Source: CAKZYD01 sp039814715 (GTDB taxonomy: Bacteria > Pseudomonadota > Alphaproteobacteria > Sphingomonadales > CAKZYD01). Taken from it: a stretch of DNA of 64,000 bases. Below are positions 1 through 7,891 of this stretch, one piece after another. Within the stretch, counting starts at the first letter, position 1. Each line of letters opens with the position of its first letter. The notes beneath the pieces are model-generated. The model ran no database searches. It worked only from the letters and a program-made list of their open reading frames with translations, and was not told where the DNA came from. The DNA lies in assembly GCA_039814715.1 (NCBI GenBank), contig JBCCAR010000003.1:1-64000 (forward strand), written 5' to 3'. Position numbers and translations under genes: made by a program.

Positions 1-75
1 CTTCACAAGTTCGCTGGTGACCCCGATGTAAAGAGTACCGCGCGGCTGGCTTGCAAGGATGTAGACGAAACCCAT
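1..75 (-). CDS. GIY-YIG nuclease-like protein, N-terminal 25 residues (cut by window edge)
   Basis: Only the first 25 codons lie in the window. The reading frame begins with ATG at 75 and encodes MGFVYILAS, then GTLYIGVTS, which are the two halves of the GIY-YIG signature (VYIL and LYIG-VT) in the order and spacing of the URI/UPF0213 subfamily of small single-domain proteins of about 90-100 residues. These are stand-alone nuclease-fold proteins of largely unknown role. The rest of the gene, including the catalytic Arg and Glu, lies to the left of the window, so activity cannot be judged. It is the last leftward gene visible; a 130 bp gap separates it from the small remnant at 206-271. Confidence 0.75.
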   Translation of the reverse strand, partial: MGFVYILASQPRGTLYIGVTSELVK

Positions 76-205
76 GAGAAACAGCCTAGCGGACAGATGG
101 GTCCCCCGGTCAAGCCGGAGGACGACAGAACCTGTTGAACGGCAGCTGTGTCCAAACCGAGACCGTCGTTAGGGCTAAATTCCGTCGTAACGCGAAAGTC
201 CGCAG

Positions 206-271
206 CTATTCCTTTGAGAACGCATCAGCCATCTGTTCCAGTGTCTTAACGTTCATCTTCATGCCTTTCAT
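206..271 (-). pseudogene. 21-codon remnant matching the C-terminus of the protein at 1687-2040
   Basis: This short frame (ATG at 271, TAG at 206) encodes MKGMKMNVKTLEQMADAFSKE. The last 21 residues of the intact gene at 1687-2040 have the same pattern (MEGMKMDDKTPQQLADEF, then SKD). About two thirds of the positions are identical and the stop falls at the same place. Nothing upstream in frame continues the similarity, because a TAA directly precedes the ATG. I read it as the 3' end of a duplicated or rearranged copy, left 9 bp downstream of the M48 protease gene. A translated 21-residue peptide is possible but I see no convincing ribosome binding site. Confidence 0.55.
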
Positions 272-280
272 TTACGCATC

Positions 281-1120
281 TCAATAATATCCTTTGTTGG
301 AAATATGGGATTGCATAGCGGTGATGCGGTTCTGGTCTGAGGGATGTGTTGACATGAATTCCAGTGGCCGCTGGCCGCCGGCTTGGGTCATGTTGTCCCA
401 GAACCGCACCGCTTCTTCTGGCTGATAGTTGGCTGTGGCCATGAAGTCTGCGCCGAGGCGGTCTGCTTCATATTCGTGTTTACGCGAATAGGGCAGTACA
501 AACCCGAAGGTCACGCCCGCGCCAAGAATGCCCGCGATCATTTGGGTTGTCTGCGAATCGCTGCTGGCGAGTGCCACATTCGCTATGCTCGTTACGGCCC
601 CTGCTGCGAGCTGCTGGGAATAGCGCTCTGCGGAGTGCCGCCCCACCACATGGCCCGCTTCGTGCCCCATGACGGTGGCGACTTGATCGTCATTCGCCAT
701 GATATCAAGGATGCCTGTGTGAAAGCCAACTTTGCCGCCTGGCATCACCCAGGCATTGACGGTGCTATCTTCGAAAACCGCGAATTCCCAGTTGTTCTGC
801 GTGAGGTTTTGCGATGGAAAGCGCCTGTCTGCCGCCTGGACAATCCGGTCCCCCACTGACGAGACACGCCGGCGCAGGGCTGGATCAGACGTTTGCCGGT
901 TTTGCTGCAGCGCTTGCTGCCACGACTGCTGGGATAGCTGCGCCAACTGCTCGTCAGATACCAGAAGCAGTTGAGAGCGGCCCAACGCTTCATTGGTCAC
1001 GCACCCGGAAACGCTAGCTCCTGCGAAGGCGACCACCGATCCAGAGGCTAGGCCGGACACTAAATCCCGCCGTGACAGTGTCACGGTTGGTCTTGTCTGC
1101 TTGTCTTGGTTGTTCTTCAT
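281..1120 (-). CDS. M48 family zinc metalloprotease, predicted Tat-exported lipoprotein
   Basis: A 279-residue peptidase of the M48 (Ste24/HtpX/BepA-like) family. The N-terminus carries a twin-arginine motif (SRRDL, residues 16-20) followed by a hydrophobic stretch and a lipobox ending SVSGC at Cys40, so it is probably exported folded and lipid-anchored in the periplasm. The zinc site is HEAGH at residues 153-157, with the third ligand in the EYEAD motif near 216. Family members take part in envelope protein quality control. I chose the ATG at 1120 rather than the one at 1129 because an AGGA lies 9 bp upstream of the former and directly abuts the latter. It has no TPR domain, unlike BepA. The gene stands alone, with decayed sequence on both sides. 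Confidence 0.88.
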   Translation of the reverse strand: MKNNQDKQTRPTVTLSRRDLVSGLASGSVVAFAGASVSGCVTNEALGRSQLLLVSDEQLAQLSQQSWQQALQQNRQTSDPALRRRVSSVGDRIVQAADRRFPSQNLTQNNWEFAVFEDSTVNAWVMPGGKVGFHTGILDIMANDDQVATVMGHEAGHVVGRHSAERYSQQLAAGAVTSIANVALASSDSQTTQMIAGILGAGVTFGFVLPYSRKHEYEADRLGADFMATANYQPEEAVRFWDNMTQAGGQRPLEFMSTHPSDQNRITAMQSHISNKGYY

Positions 1121-1318
1121 AGCACCCATTCCTATTCAAGTGTTCGAGACAATGCTTATACACCCGTTGCGCGTCATTGCTGTGTCTGAACACATAACGC
1201 AGGCTAAAATTGACTCTAAAATTGAGCAACAATTTGGCGGGTTGGCTATTTAGATGCGACGAGCAGCGAAAAGTGTCTCGTGTCGTAGCGTTTGGAAGCG
1301 ATGGCTTAAGCATGCGCC

Positions 1319-1540
1319 TTACGCCTGTGATATGCGAATGCGCGCGGCGCGGATTGCTTGGAAGGCGAGGAGCCCGGCAGGCCCGAACAGAAAGATAAAC
1401 GGCAAACATAAAACAACGAGCCAAAAGCTGATCCCTTCTGAACGCGCCGTTCGGCAAACCCAAGCCCCGATGAAAAGATCAAAGGCGAGAAAAAGTGTCT
1501 CAAGTTCTTGAGACGTTCTCCAAGCAGGCAAGCTACCTGT
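1319..1540 (-). pseudogene. C-terminal fragment of an ABA4-like (DUF4281) membrane protein
   Basis: The open frame encodes LAFDLFIGAWV followed by FLFGPAGLLAF, which are the hallmark motifs of the C-terminal half of ABA4-like proteins (HYLAFDLFVG and FLFGPxGLL). These are small polytopic proteins of about 150 residues. Here only about 70 residues remain. An in-frame TGA at 1541-1543 cuts the frame, and no normal start or N-terminal membrane segments are found upstream, where fewer than 150 bp separate it from the next gene. The only possible start is TTG at 1531. It is most likely a truncated relic. The rest of the 1121-1686 interval (1121-1318 and 1541-1686) shows no gene, RNA or repeat that I can support. 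Confidence 0.6.
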
Positions 1541-1686
1541 TCAGCGACCGGTGGGAAGTGGAAGAGGTGACGCAATTCGGATCGATGTTAAGCCGCCTGA
1601 TTGCTAGAACAGGAGGCATAACAGACTGAAAGAAAGGGCGAAAACCGGTTGCCGACCTTTTGCTCTTCCCTAAGGAGAGGCCCGGT

Positions 1687-2040
1687 CTAATCCTTAGAAA
1701 ACTCATCCGCCAGCTGCTGCGGCGTTTTATCGTCCATCTTCATGCCTTCCATTTCCTGCTGGACAGCGCGGGTGACGCGGCTGATGAGGTCGCGGTGGGC
1801 GAGGCCGCGGTCGTAGGCTTCGTCCTTAGTGGGGCGGAAGGCTTCAATGTCTGTTTTGCTGAGGGTGCCTGATTTCTCCAGCAAGCGCTCAACGGTATCT
1901 AGACGCTCGCGGGTGACGGCGAGTTCCTGCACCGTGGCGAGCAGCATGGACATCAGGCGCTCGTTCATCGGGTCTTCAAAATACTGCGGACGCTTTCCGC
2001 GTGATTTCGCATTCGCAAGGCTCATATAATCGACGGGCAT
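1687..2040 (-). CDS. conserved small protein of unknown function, translationally coupled to the methyltransferase
   Basis: A 117-residue soluble, charged and largely helical protein without signal peptide or cysteines. I do not recognise a named domain. Residues about 27-55 could form an amphipathic helix or short coiled coil (MNERLMSMLLATVQELAV, then RERLDTVERLL). The ATG at 2040 overlaps the TAA of the upstream methyltransferase gene (TAATG), so the two are translationally coupled and it is the last gene of the leftward catabolic operon. The frame stays open for 53 codons upstream, but that part is antisense-like and overlaps the methyltransferase. The last 21 residues recur in the remnant at 206-271. 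A role as a small partner of the methyltransferase is inferred from coupling only. Confidence 0.75.
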   Translation of the reverse strand: MPVDYMSLANAKSRGKRPQYFEDPMNERLMSMLLATVQELAVTRERLDTVERLLEKSGTLSKTDIEAFRPTKDEAYDRGLAHRDLISRVTRAVQQEMEGMKMDDKTPQQLADEFSKD

Positions 2041-3281
2041 TATGCGGCCTCCGCTTTTTTTGCGCCTGCTGGTTCGCCTTCTTTCCAAGCGCCAAGCGCG
2101 TGCCAGAACGCTGCGCGGCCATGATCTTCGCCTTCGCCCGTTTTGCTGGGCGGGAAGATCGCCGGGTCGGCATAAGCGCGCACGCCGGTATGGAAGCACT
2201 CATTATGGCTAAAGCCAGCCTGCGCAAACACCTCATCCAGATCAAGCTCATGCAGCTTAGACCAGAACGGCTCGTTGTTATTGAACGCGTCCCAATCGCG
2301 GCTGAACTGCTCGAATAGTGGCATGTCGTCGCTATACTGCGGCTGCTCGATGTGGAGCATCAGGCCGCCTGGCTTCAGCACACGATGGAATTCGGCCATC
2401 ATGCGGCGCATGGAAGCATTGGATGTTTCATGCAGGAACATGGTGGTCTGCACCCAGTCAAAGCTGTTATCGTCAAACTGAGACAGGTCTTCCGCGCTCA
2501 CTTGTTGAAAGCTGATATTCTCAACGCCGAGGGCTTTCGCGCGGGCATGGCCATAGCGCAGCACGGGTTTTGACACGTCTATCGCGACAACTTCGGCGTC
2601 CGGATAGGCTTCCGCGATGGGAACCGCGTTGTGGCCAACCGTACAGCCGATGTCGAGAATGCGCTTGGGCTGCCAGCCTGGGTATTCTTTTTGCGCCCAT
2701 TTTGCGACCGCTTGGCCGCCGCCGTCTGCGTAGGCGCCTAGAGCGCCGCCCGTCGTGACAAACAGGCCTGCGTCATAATTCGCGCCAGCGGAAATATCTT
2801 CATCAAACAGTTCGGTATGATAGCTGCCCGGCATGCAGTGGTGGTCTACGCCGGCCACATAAGGCGGCACGTCAACGCTATCATCGAATTTCAGAGTGTC
2901 TGCGCCGTCATTATATTTTTTTGCTTTGGCGACAAGATCATCAATCTGACGCAGCACCATATTGCGGCCAGCTTGTTGGCGCTGCTCCATGGTATTGCGG
3001 CGCATGGCGGACCAGATGCGGTGATAGGGGTCCATCATCATGGAGCGGCGGATTTCATGGCGGCTTTCTGGCTTGCGGCCATGGGTCTTCTCAAAAGCAG
3101 GCAGAACGCGTGTGTCATACGCCAACTTGTTGCCTGCGCCGAGCACGCTGGAGAGATACTTGTTCATGTTGGTGAGGTAGTTAAAGCGGGCGATATCATC
3201 ATGGCTCGCTTCGGCCATCATGTCATGTTGGCCAACGACGGTATAAGAGGGCGGAACGTCAATGATCTTCGTGTCAGACAT
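2040..3281 (-). CDS. class I SAM-dependent methyltransferase (Methyltransf_11 type)
   Basis: A 413-residue protein. The C-terminal half carries a Rossmann methyltransferase core: motif I ILDIGCTVGHN near residue 210, the acidic VDIS after strand 2, and a post-core LKPGG motif (HRVLKPGGLMLHIEQ) near residue 305. The N-terminal 190 residues are helical and unfamiliar. The substrate is unknown; the operon suggests a coenzyme-A-linked or free organic acid intermediate. I chose the ATG at 3281 because AGGAG lies 10 bp upstream, whereas the ATG at 3290 is only 1 bp from it. A 109 bp gap separates it from the acyl-CoA dehydrogenase upstream, the largest gap in this gene string, so a second promoter is possible. 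Confidence 0.82.
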   Translation of the reverse strand: MSDTKIIDVPPSYTVVGQHDMMAEASHDDIARFNYLTNMNKYLSSVLGAGNKLAYDTRVLPAFEKTHGRKPESRHEIRRSMMMDPYHRIWSAMRRNTMEQRQQAGRNMVLRQIDDLVAKAKKYNDGADTLKFDDSVDVPPYVAGVDHHCMPGSYHTELFDEDISAGANYDAGLFVTTGGALGAYADGGGQAVAKWAQKEYPGWQPKRILDIGCTVGHNAVPIAEAYPDAEVVAIDVSKPVLRYGHARAKALGVENISFQQVSAEDLSQFDDNSFDWVQTTMFLHETSNASMRRMMAEFHRVLKPGGLMLHIEQPQYSDDMPLFEQFSRDWDAFNNNEPFWSKLHELDLDEVFAQAGFSHNECFHTGVRAYADPAIFPPSKTGEGEDHGRAAFWHALGAWKEGEPAGAKKAEAA

Positions 3282-3390
3282 AGCGGTCATGCTCCTAAAA
3301 AAGACGATATAGTCATACAATAAGGCCTATAGCCTGCCGGACGCTATGACAATTATCAGCCGCTGGCGCGGCGTATAGGTGCAGAGTCTG

Positions 3391-4602
3391 TTAAAGGCCG
3401 AGCACCGTTTTGGCGATGATTGTGCGCTGTACTTCACTTGTTCCGCCAAAGATCGACCATGCACGTCCATTGAGATAGGCAGGCATAGCAATCTGCGCGT
3501 CTTCCGGACCAACGGGAATAGGCCGCGCGTTGCCATAAAGCGGGCGCGAATATTCTAGCTGCATTCCGTCATAGCCAAAGGCTTCTACACGTAGGTAATC
3601 AATGCGCTGGCGAATTTCCGACGCCAGAGTTTTGATCATGGACGTTTGCGGGCCAGGCCGCCGGCCTTGCGCCAGCTCCGCTAGAATGCGCAATTCGCTT
3701 ATTTCCAAAGCCTGTGCATCGAGCTCAATGCGAGCGATTTGTTCGCGGAAATGGCCATCTTCAGACAGCATGGCGTCTTCGCATCCGGCTGGCTGGAGCG
3801 CGGCTTGGCCGCGCAATTTTTCAAGGTCAGCGATCAGGGCGGGGGAGTGGCATGAGCCGCCGCGTTCATTCTCTAGAAGAAACTTGGCGATTTCCCAGCC
3901 TTGGCCTTCTTCGCCAACGCGGTTTTCAACCGGAACCCGAACATCATCAAGGAACACCTGGTTTACTTCGTGGTCCCCGCCCATCGTGATGATGGGTTTG
4001 ACGTCAATGCCTGGCTGGTCCATGTCGATCAACACGAAGGAGATGCCCTTTTGGGGTTTGCACTCAGTGTCTGTTTTGACCAAGCAGAACATCCAGTTCG
4101 CAAAATGCGCGTGCGTCGTCCAAATCTTCGTGCCGTTGACGATATACGTGTCCCCATCGCGCACCGCCTTGGTCTTGAGAGAGGCAAGGTCAGACCCGCT
4201 TCCAGGCTCGGAATAGCCTTGGCACCAATAGTCATCACCATTGAGAATGTTGGGCAAAAATTTCTCTTTTTGCGCCTGTGTTCCATAGGTGTAAATCACT
4301 GGGGCGACGAGTTTTAGGCCTAAGACAACCAGGCCAGGCGCGCCGGCCAAAGCCAGCTCTTTTTCAAAGATATAGCGCTGTGTAGGTGTCCAGCCCGTCC
4401 CGCCATATTCTTCTGGCCAGAAATAAGCGAGCCAGCCTTTGCTGTTCAAAATGCGCTGCCATTCCAGCATGATGTCATGTTCAACGAACACAGACGGCGT
4501 GTTCGCCATGGCAGTTTTGAGATGGTCCGGTAAATTTGCCCTGAGCCATACACGGACCTCATTGCGAAACGCAATTTCCTCGGCTGAGAAATCAATGTCC
4601 AT
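3391..4602 (-). CDS. acyl-CoA dehydrogenase family flavoprotein
   Basis: A 403-residue acyl-CoA dehydrogenase: N-terminal helical domain, central beta domain with the FAD-contacting WCQGYSEPGSGSDLASLKT segment near residues 131-150 and the WTTHAHFA strand, then a C-terminal helical bundle ending IFGGTSEVQRTIIAKTVLGL. The position that holds the catalytic glutamate in medium-chain enzymes (YEGT) is glycine here (FGGT), as in many FadE-type enzymes that place the base on another helix; the LENERGG segment near residue 248 is a candidate site. The enzyme would introduce an alpha,beta double bond in an acyl-CoA and pass electrons to ETF. A strong AAGGAG lies 8 bp before the ATG. It sits in the operon with thiolase, SDR and MDR genes, fitting a beta-oxidation-like route. 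Confidence 0.9.
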   Translation of the reverse strand: MDIDFSAEEIAFRNEVRVWLRANLPDHLKTAMANTPSVFVEHDIMLEWQRILNSKGWLAYFWPEEYGGTGWTPTQRYIFEKELALAGAPGLVVLGLKLVAPVIYTYGTQAQKEKFLPNILNGDDYWCQGYSEPGSGSDLASLKTKAVRDGDTYIVNGTKIWTTHAHFANWMFCLVKTDTECKPQKGISFVLIDMDQPGIDVKPIITMGGDHEVNQVFLDDVRVPVENRVGEEGQGWEIAKFLLENERGGSCHSPALIADLEKLRGQAALQPAGCEDAMLSEDGHFREQIARIELDAQALEISELRILAELAQGRRPGPQTSMIKTLASEIRQRIDYLRVEAFGYDGMQLEYSRPLYGNARPIPVGPEDAQIAMPAYLNGRAWSIFGGTSEVQRTIIAKTVLGL

Positions 4603-4688
4603 GCCAAATCTCCTTCTATGCGCTCAGACTATATGTCGCTGGCCTTTGCCGCGTTATTAGAGTTTGTGGGAGGTGCGTCATAGCGCCG

Positions 4689-5435
4689 TTAAAGCGTGCC
4701 GAGCGCCCATCTGATAGAGCGGCGTAAGATCTCATAATAGATGGGGTAATTCCACGAGCAGCGCTCTGGGTGCGTGTAAAACGGCGTAAGTTCTGGCAAG
4801 TCATAGTGGCTGCGTGAATGGCCCAAAGTGCAGTAAAAGACTTCGCCTTTGCCATATTTTCGCAGATAGGTGATGGGCACGATGGTATCTTCGGGCCAGT
4901 CGCTTTCGACAAAACCTGTCGCTTCGCCGCCAAAGCGGGTTTGCATCAGAACTTCAATGTCCGCTGTGGTTTTAGACAAGTAGAGCTCGTCAACGATTTC
5001 AAAGTCGGTCATGCCTTGTGACAGTGGGTTTTTGTCGTCAACCACTTCGACCTTGAAGGGCCCAATGGGTGGGTGAGCAACAAATTGGCTTCCCAAAAGT
5101 TCCATAAACTCCGGAGCGTCATTCGGCGCATCGACTAAGCCGTCTTCCCGGAATGCAAGGATAGAGTTGGTGCCATGTAGCGCGACCCATTTTTTGCCGC
5201 CGCTCACATACTCTTGCAGCATCTTCGTTTGCTCAGGTGTTGGTGCGACATCGACGGTGAAGCTGATGAGAAAATCCGACGCTGCAATGGCGTCCATGTC
5301 TGAATAGTCAGGCGCCACTGTTGTGCGGATTTGGTCATGCTCGGCGAGCAGCTTGAGGAGCTCCAAGCGCGCGAAGTCAATGTCGTGGTATTTTCCAGAA
5401 ACCACAAAATAGACGTGTACCGGTTTTTTTATCAT
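4689..5435 (-). CDS. ThuA-like domain protein
   Basis: A 248-residue cytoplasmic protein that matches the ThuA-like glutamine-amidotransferase fold: N-terminal VYFVVSGKYHD, then GKKWVALHG near residue 85, and a C-terminal GEVFYCTLGHS segment. ThuA proteins occur in sugar and acid catabolic operons and their chemistry is poorly known; some are suggested to be hydrolases or isomerases. A GGGGAG lies 6 bp upstream of the start. It lies between the SDR (28 bp gap) and the acyl-CoA dehydrogenase (86 bp gap), so it probably acts in the same pathway. Nothing in the sequence defines its substrate. Confidence 0.8.
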   Translation of the reverse strand: MIKKPVHVYFVVSGKYHDIDFARLELLKLLAEHDQIRTTVAPDYSDMDAIAASDFLISFTVDVAPTPEQTKMLQEYVSGGKKWVALHGTNSILAFREDGLVDAPNDAPEFMELLGSQFVAHPPIGPFKVEVVDDKNPLSQGMTDFEIVDELYLSKTTADIEVLMQTRFGGEATGFVESDWPEDTIVPITYLRKYGKGEVFYCTLGHSRSHYDLPELTPFYTHPERCSWNYPIYYEILRRSIRWALGTL

Positions 5436-5463
5436 GGTTGCTCCCCTTGCTATACGTGTGTGC

Positions 5464-6222
5464 TTAGAACTGAACCCGCTTGGTGTAGCCGCCGTCGACC
5501 ACGAGGTTTACACCTGTTACCCAGCTGGCGGCAGGGCTCACCAGGAATGCGACAGCATTGGCCACTTCTTCAGGTGTCCCAAAGCGTCCGCCCATTGGCT
5601 GGCCGGCAATCGTGCCATTGTAGACGTCTGGCATCTCGTTTTTGATATAGTCCCACGCGCCGCCTGGAAACTCGATAGGGCCGGGAGAGACCGTGTTTAC
5701 GCGCACTCCATTCGGGCCAAGGGCCTGGGCGAGCTGCTGCGCGTATGTGATGAGGCCAGCTTTCATGGCGTTATAGGCCATGGGCCCCATGAACGTTTCG
5801 ACTGCTGCAGTGGTGGAAATCATCATGATATTGCCGCCATCCGTCATTTTCGGCACGATCTGTTCGACCGCGCGAACGGCAGGCAGAATGTCGAGATCAA
5901 AGTTTTTCTGCCAGCTCGCTTCGCCTTCCATGCCTCCGCCAGCAGAGACGTTATGAACGTAGATGTCTACGCCGCCTAAGGCATCGGCTGAGGCCTCAAT
6001 CCATGCATTGAGGGCGTCTTTGTCGCCCACATCCGTGGCTGTGCCAAAAGCGGTGATGCCTTTTGCAGATAGGTCGGACACGGCCGCATCAACCTCTTCG
6101 CCATTGCGCGAGCAAATGGCGACGTGCGCGCCTTCATCAGCCAGCAGATTTGCGATGCGGCGGCCGATGCCCTTGGTTCCGCCGGTGATGAGGGCTTTCT
6201 TGTCCTTCAAGCCTAAATCCAT
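5464..6222 (-). CDS. short-chain dehydrogenase/reductase (SDR)
   Basis: A 252-residue classical SDR. The cofactor motif TGGTKGIGRRIA is at the N-terminus (residues 14-25). The catalytic Tyr and Lys are in YNAMK near residue 153, and the NTVSPGPI segment follows. The C-terminus VTGVNLVVDGGYT is typical of the family. It would oxidise or reduce a hydroxyl/keto group with NAD(P)(H); in this operon a 3-hydroxyacyl-CoA dehydrogenase-like step is plausible but not shown. AAGGAG lies 8 bp before the ATG. It lies 38 bp downstream of the thiolase gene. Confidence 0.88.
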   Translation of the reverse strand: MDLGLKDKKALITGGTKGIGRRIANLLADEGAHVAICSRNGEEVDAAVSDLSAKGITAFGTATDVGDKDALNAWIEASADALGGVDIYVHNVSAGGGMEGEASWQKNFDLDILPAVRAVEQIVPKMTDGGNIMMISTTAAVETFMGPMAYNAMKAGLITYAQQLAQALGPNGVRVNTVSPGPIEFPGGAWDYIKNEMPDVYNGTIAGQPMGGRFGTPEEVANAVAFLVSPAASWVTGVNLVVDGGYTKRVQF

Positions 6223-6260
6223 TGCATTTCTCCTTTTGAAAATCGTTCTTTGCTTGGTTT

Positions 6261-7406
6261 TTATCGTTCTAAAATAGCGACTGCAGAGAGCCCAGGCGCA
6301 CCATAAACATGGCTATAAGCGACTTTTGGATCGCTTTGCACCTGGCGCGCGCCAGCTTCGCCGCGCAGCTGTACCACATTTTCAAACACCTGCCGCAGCC
6401 CGCTTGCGCCAATCGGCTCCCCATTGGCCAAGCAGCCGCCATCGGTATTGACAGGGAGCTTGCCAGTAAGCCATGTGGCGCGTTCTGCCATCCATTTTTC
6501 CTGATCGCCATCTGCGCAGAACCCATTCTCGGCCATGTGCATGATTTCAGCGCCGGATTCAGTATCTTGGAGCTGCGCAAGATCAATGTCTTCCGGGCCG
6601 ATGCCAGCCATTTCAAAGGCTGCGTTGCTTGCTAGCGTGGTCGGCGGCGTGGAGCGTTCCACTTGGATAGACGGAGAGAACACTTCAAAGGACCCTTCCA
6701 GCCGGGTTCTAACAGCTGCGCCTTTGACCCAGATCGGTTTTTGAATACCCAGCTCTTTCACCTTTTTCGCTGACGCCAGAATAAGCGCAACGCCGCCCTC
6801 TGCAGGCGAGCAGAACATGAATTTGTTGAGCGGGTCATTGATCATCGGCGCGTTTTCAATTGTCTCCAGGTCGATTGGACTGCGCCGCCAAGCATTTTCA
6901 TTTAACGCGCCATTGTGGAACGCTTTTTCAGCCACAAGCGCAAGGGTGCGCTGGCTAATGCCGTGCTCGGCCATATAGCGCTGTATCTTGAGGGCGAAGA
7001 ACTGGGTTGTGAGCATAAAGCCCTGCTCACCATACCATTCATCAATGCCCCAATCAGCTGGCTTGGGATCAAAAGAGCCGCGAGGGTGTTTGTCAAATCC
7101 GACCGCAAGACCAATATCGAACTGGCCTGCTTTGATCGCAGAGTGCGCAGACAAAACAGCTGATCCGCCGGTTGCGCAGCCATTGTTCACATTAATGAAC
7201 TGAAGCCCGGTTAGCCCAAGCTGATTGACCATGATATCGGCGTTGCCGGCCGCTGCGGAACCGCCAAAGGCACACTCTACATCGGCCCACTCAATGCCGG
7301 CATTGCTCAGCGCTTGGCGGACGGCGTAAACGCCTTGATCTAGCCCGCTCATGCCTTCCGTGCGGCCAAAGGGGTGAATGCCCGCGCCAATAATCGCAAC
7401 ATCCAT
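6261..7406 (-). CDS. SCP2-type thiolase / lipid-transfer thiolase-fold protein
   Basis: A 381-residue thiolase-fold protein of the SCP2/Ltp group. The nucleophilic cysteine is present (VNNGCATGGSA, Cys77). The usual GHPxGATG histidine motif is replaced by GEPIGASG, and the C-terminal CxG cysteine loop is replaced by YSHVYGAPG with tyrosines near 364 and 368. This pattern is shared with thiolase-like proteins that pair with DUF35 subunits, including steroid side-chain retro-aldolases (Ltp2-ChsH2), rather than with degradative thiolases. The next gene upstream is a DUF35 protein, as expected for such a complex. The reaction is either thiolytic or retro-aldol C-C cleavage of an acyl-CoA; the sequence alone does not decide. 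A GAGGAG lies 6 bp upstream of the start. Confidence 0.85.
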   Translation of the reverse strand: MDVAIIGAGIHPFGRTEGMSGLDQGVYAVRQALSNAGIEWADVECAFGGSAAAGNADIMVNQLGLTGLQFINVNNGCATGGSAVLSAHSAIKAGQFDIGLAVGFDKHPRGSFDPKPADWGIDEWYGEQGFMLTTQFFALKIQRYMAEHGISQRTLALVAEKAFHNGALNENAWRRSPIDLETIENAPMINDPLNKFMFCSPAEGGVALILASAKKVKELGIQKPIWVKGAAVRTRLEGSFEVFSPSIQVERSTPPTTLASNAAFEMAGIGPEDIDLAQLQDTESGAEIMHMAENGFCADGDQEKWMAERATWLTGKLPVNTDGGCLANGEPIGASGLRQVFENVVQLRGEAGARQVQSDPKVAYSHVYGAPGLSAVAILER

Positions 7407-7417
7407 AGCGCGCTCCT

Positions 7418-7819
7418 CTAAGCTGGTGTGAAGGCGAAGGTTTGCACCGTGCCGCGTTCTTTGTGGTCAAAATCAACAAGTGTTGTGCGCATTGGCATGC
7501 CGATTTTCAGGTCTGTGCCGTCTGAGCCGACGATGCGGGTTTCGACGATGATCTGCCGCGGCAGTTCGACATAGCCAAACACGAATGGCTGAAATGTCTC
7601 AAGCGTTTCCGTGCCCATATAGGGCGGAGATTTTGGTAAGAACCGCTGCACTGACCAAGACCATAGCGTCCCCTCCGGCGACAGTTCAACCGCATCAAAC
7701 AGCGCGCCTTCGCTTCCAGAGGGCAGGGGAAAGACGATTTTTCCGCTGTCTTTATGCTGCCCACCAATGAGGCGCGGCGGATCGCCAGCCACAACCAAAT
7801 TCTCTGCGATCATTGTCAT
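7418..7819 (-). CDS. DUF35 OB-fold protein, partner of the thiolase, zinc ribbon lost
   Basis: A 133-residue protein with the layout of DUF35/ChsH2-like subunits: a short N-terminal rubredoxin-like segment (LIGGQHKDSGKIVFP) followed by an OB-fold with the typical FGYVELP and ETRIVGSD strands. DUF35 partners usually carry four zinc-binding cysteines in the first segment. Here the protein contains no cysteine at all; His and Ser stand at the first pair. The ATG at 7819 is chosen because GGAG precedes it; starts further up (7840, 7882) lack one. It lies 11 bp upstream of the thiolase gene, consistent with a stable two-subunit complex. Confidence 0.75.
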   Translation of the reverse strand: MTMIAENLVVAGDPPRLIGGQHKDSGKIVFPLPSGSEGALFDAVELSPEGTLWSWSVQRFLPKSPPYMGTETLETFQPFVFGYVELPRQIIVETRIVGSDGTDLKIGMPMRTTLVDFDHKERGTVQTFAFTPA

Positions 7820-7891
7820 CGTTATCGTCTCCACCCTCATATTTGCAGTGTGCCAGCTATCAATCGGCTGGCCAGCTATCACTTCGATGGG

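Noticed and set aside
383..859. Plus-strand frame of 158 codons opposite the M48 protease gene
   Set aside because: Shadow of the opposite-strand gene, which has intact Tat, lipobox and HExxH motifs.
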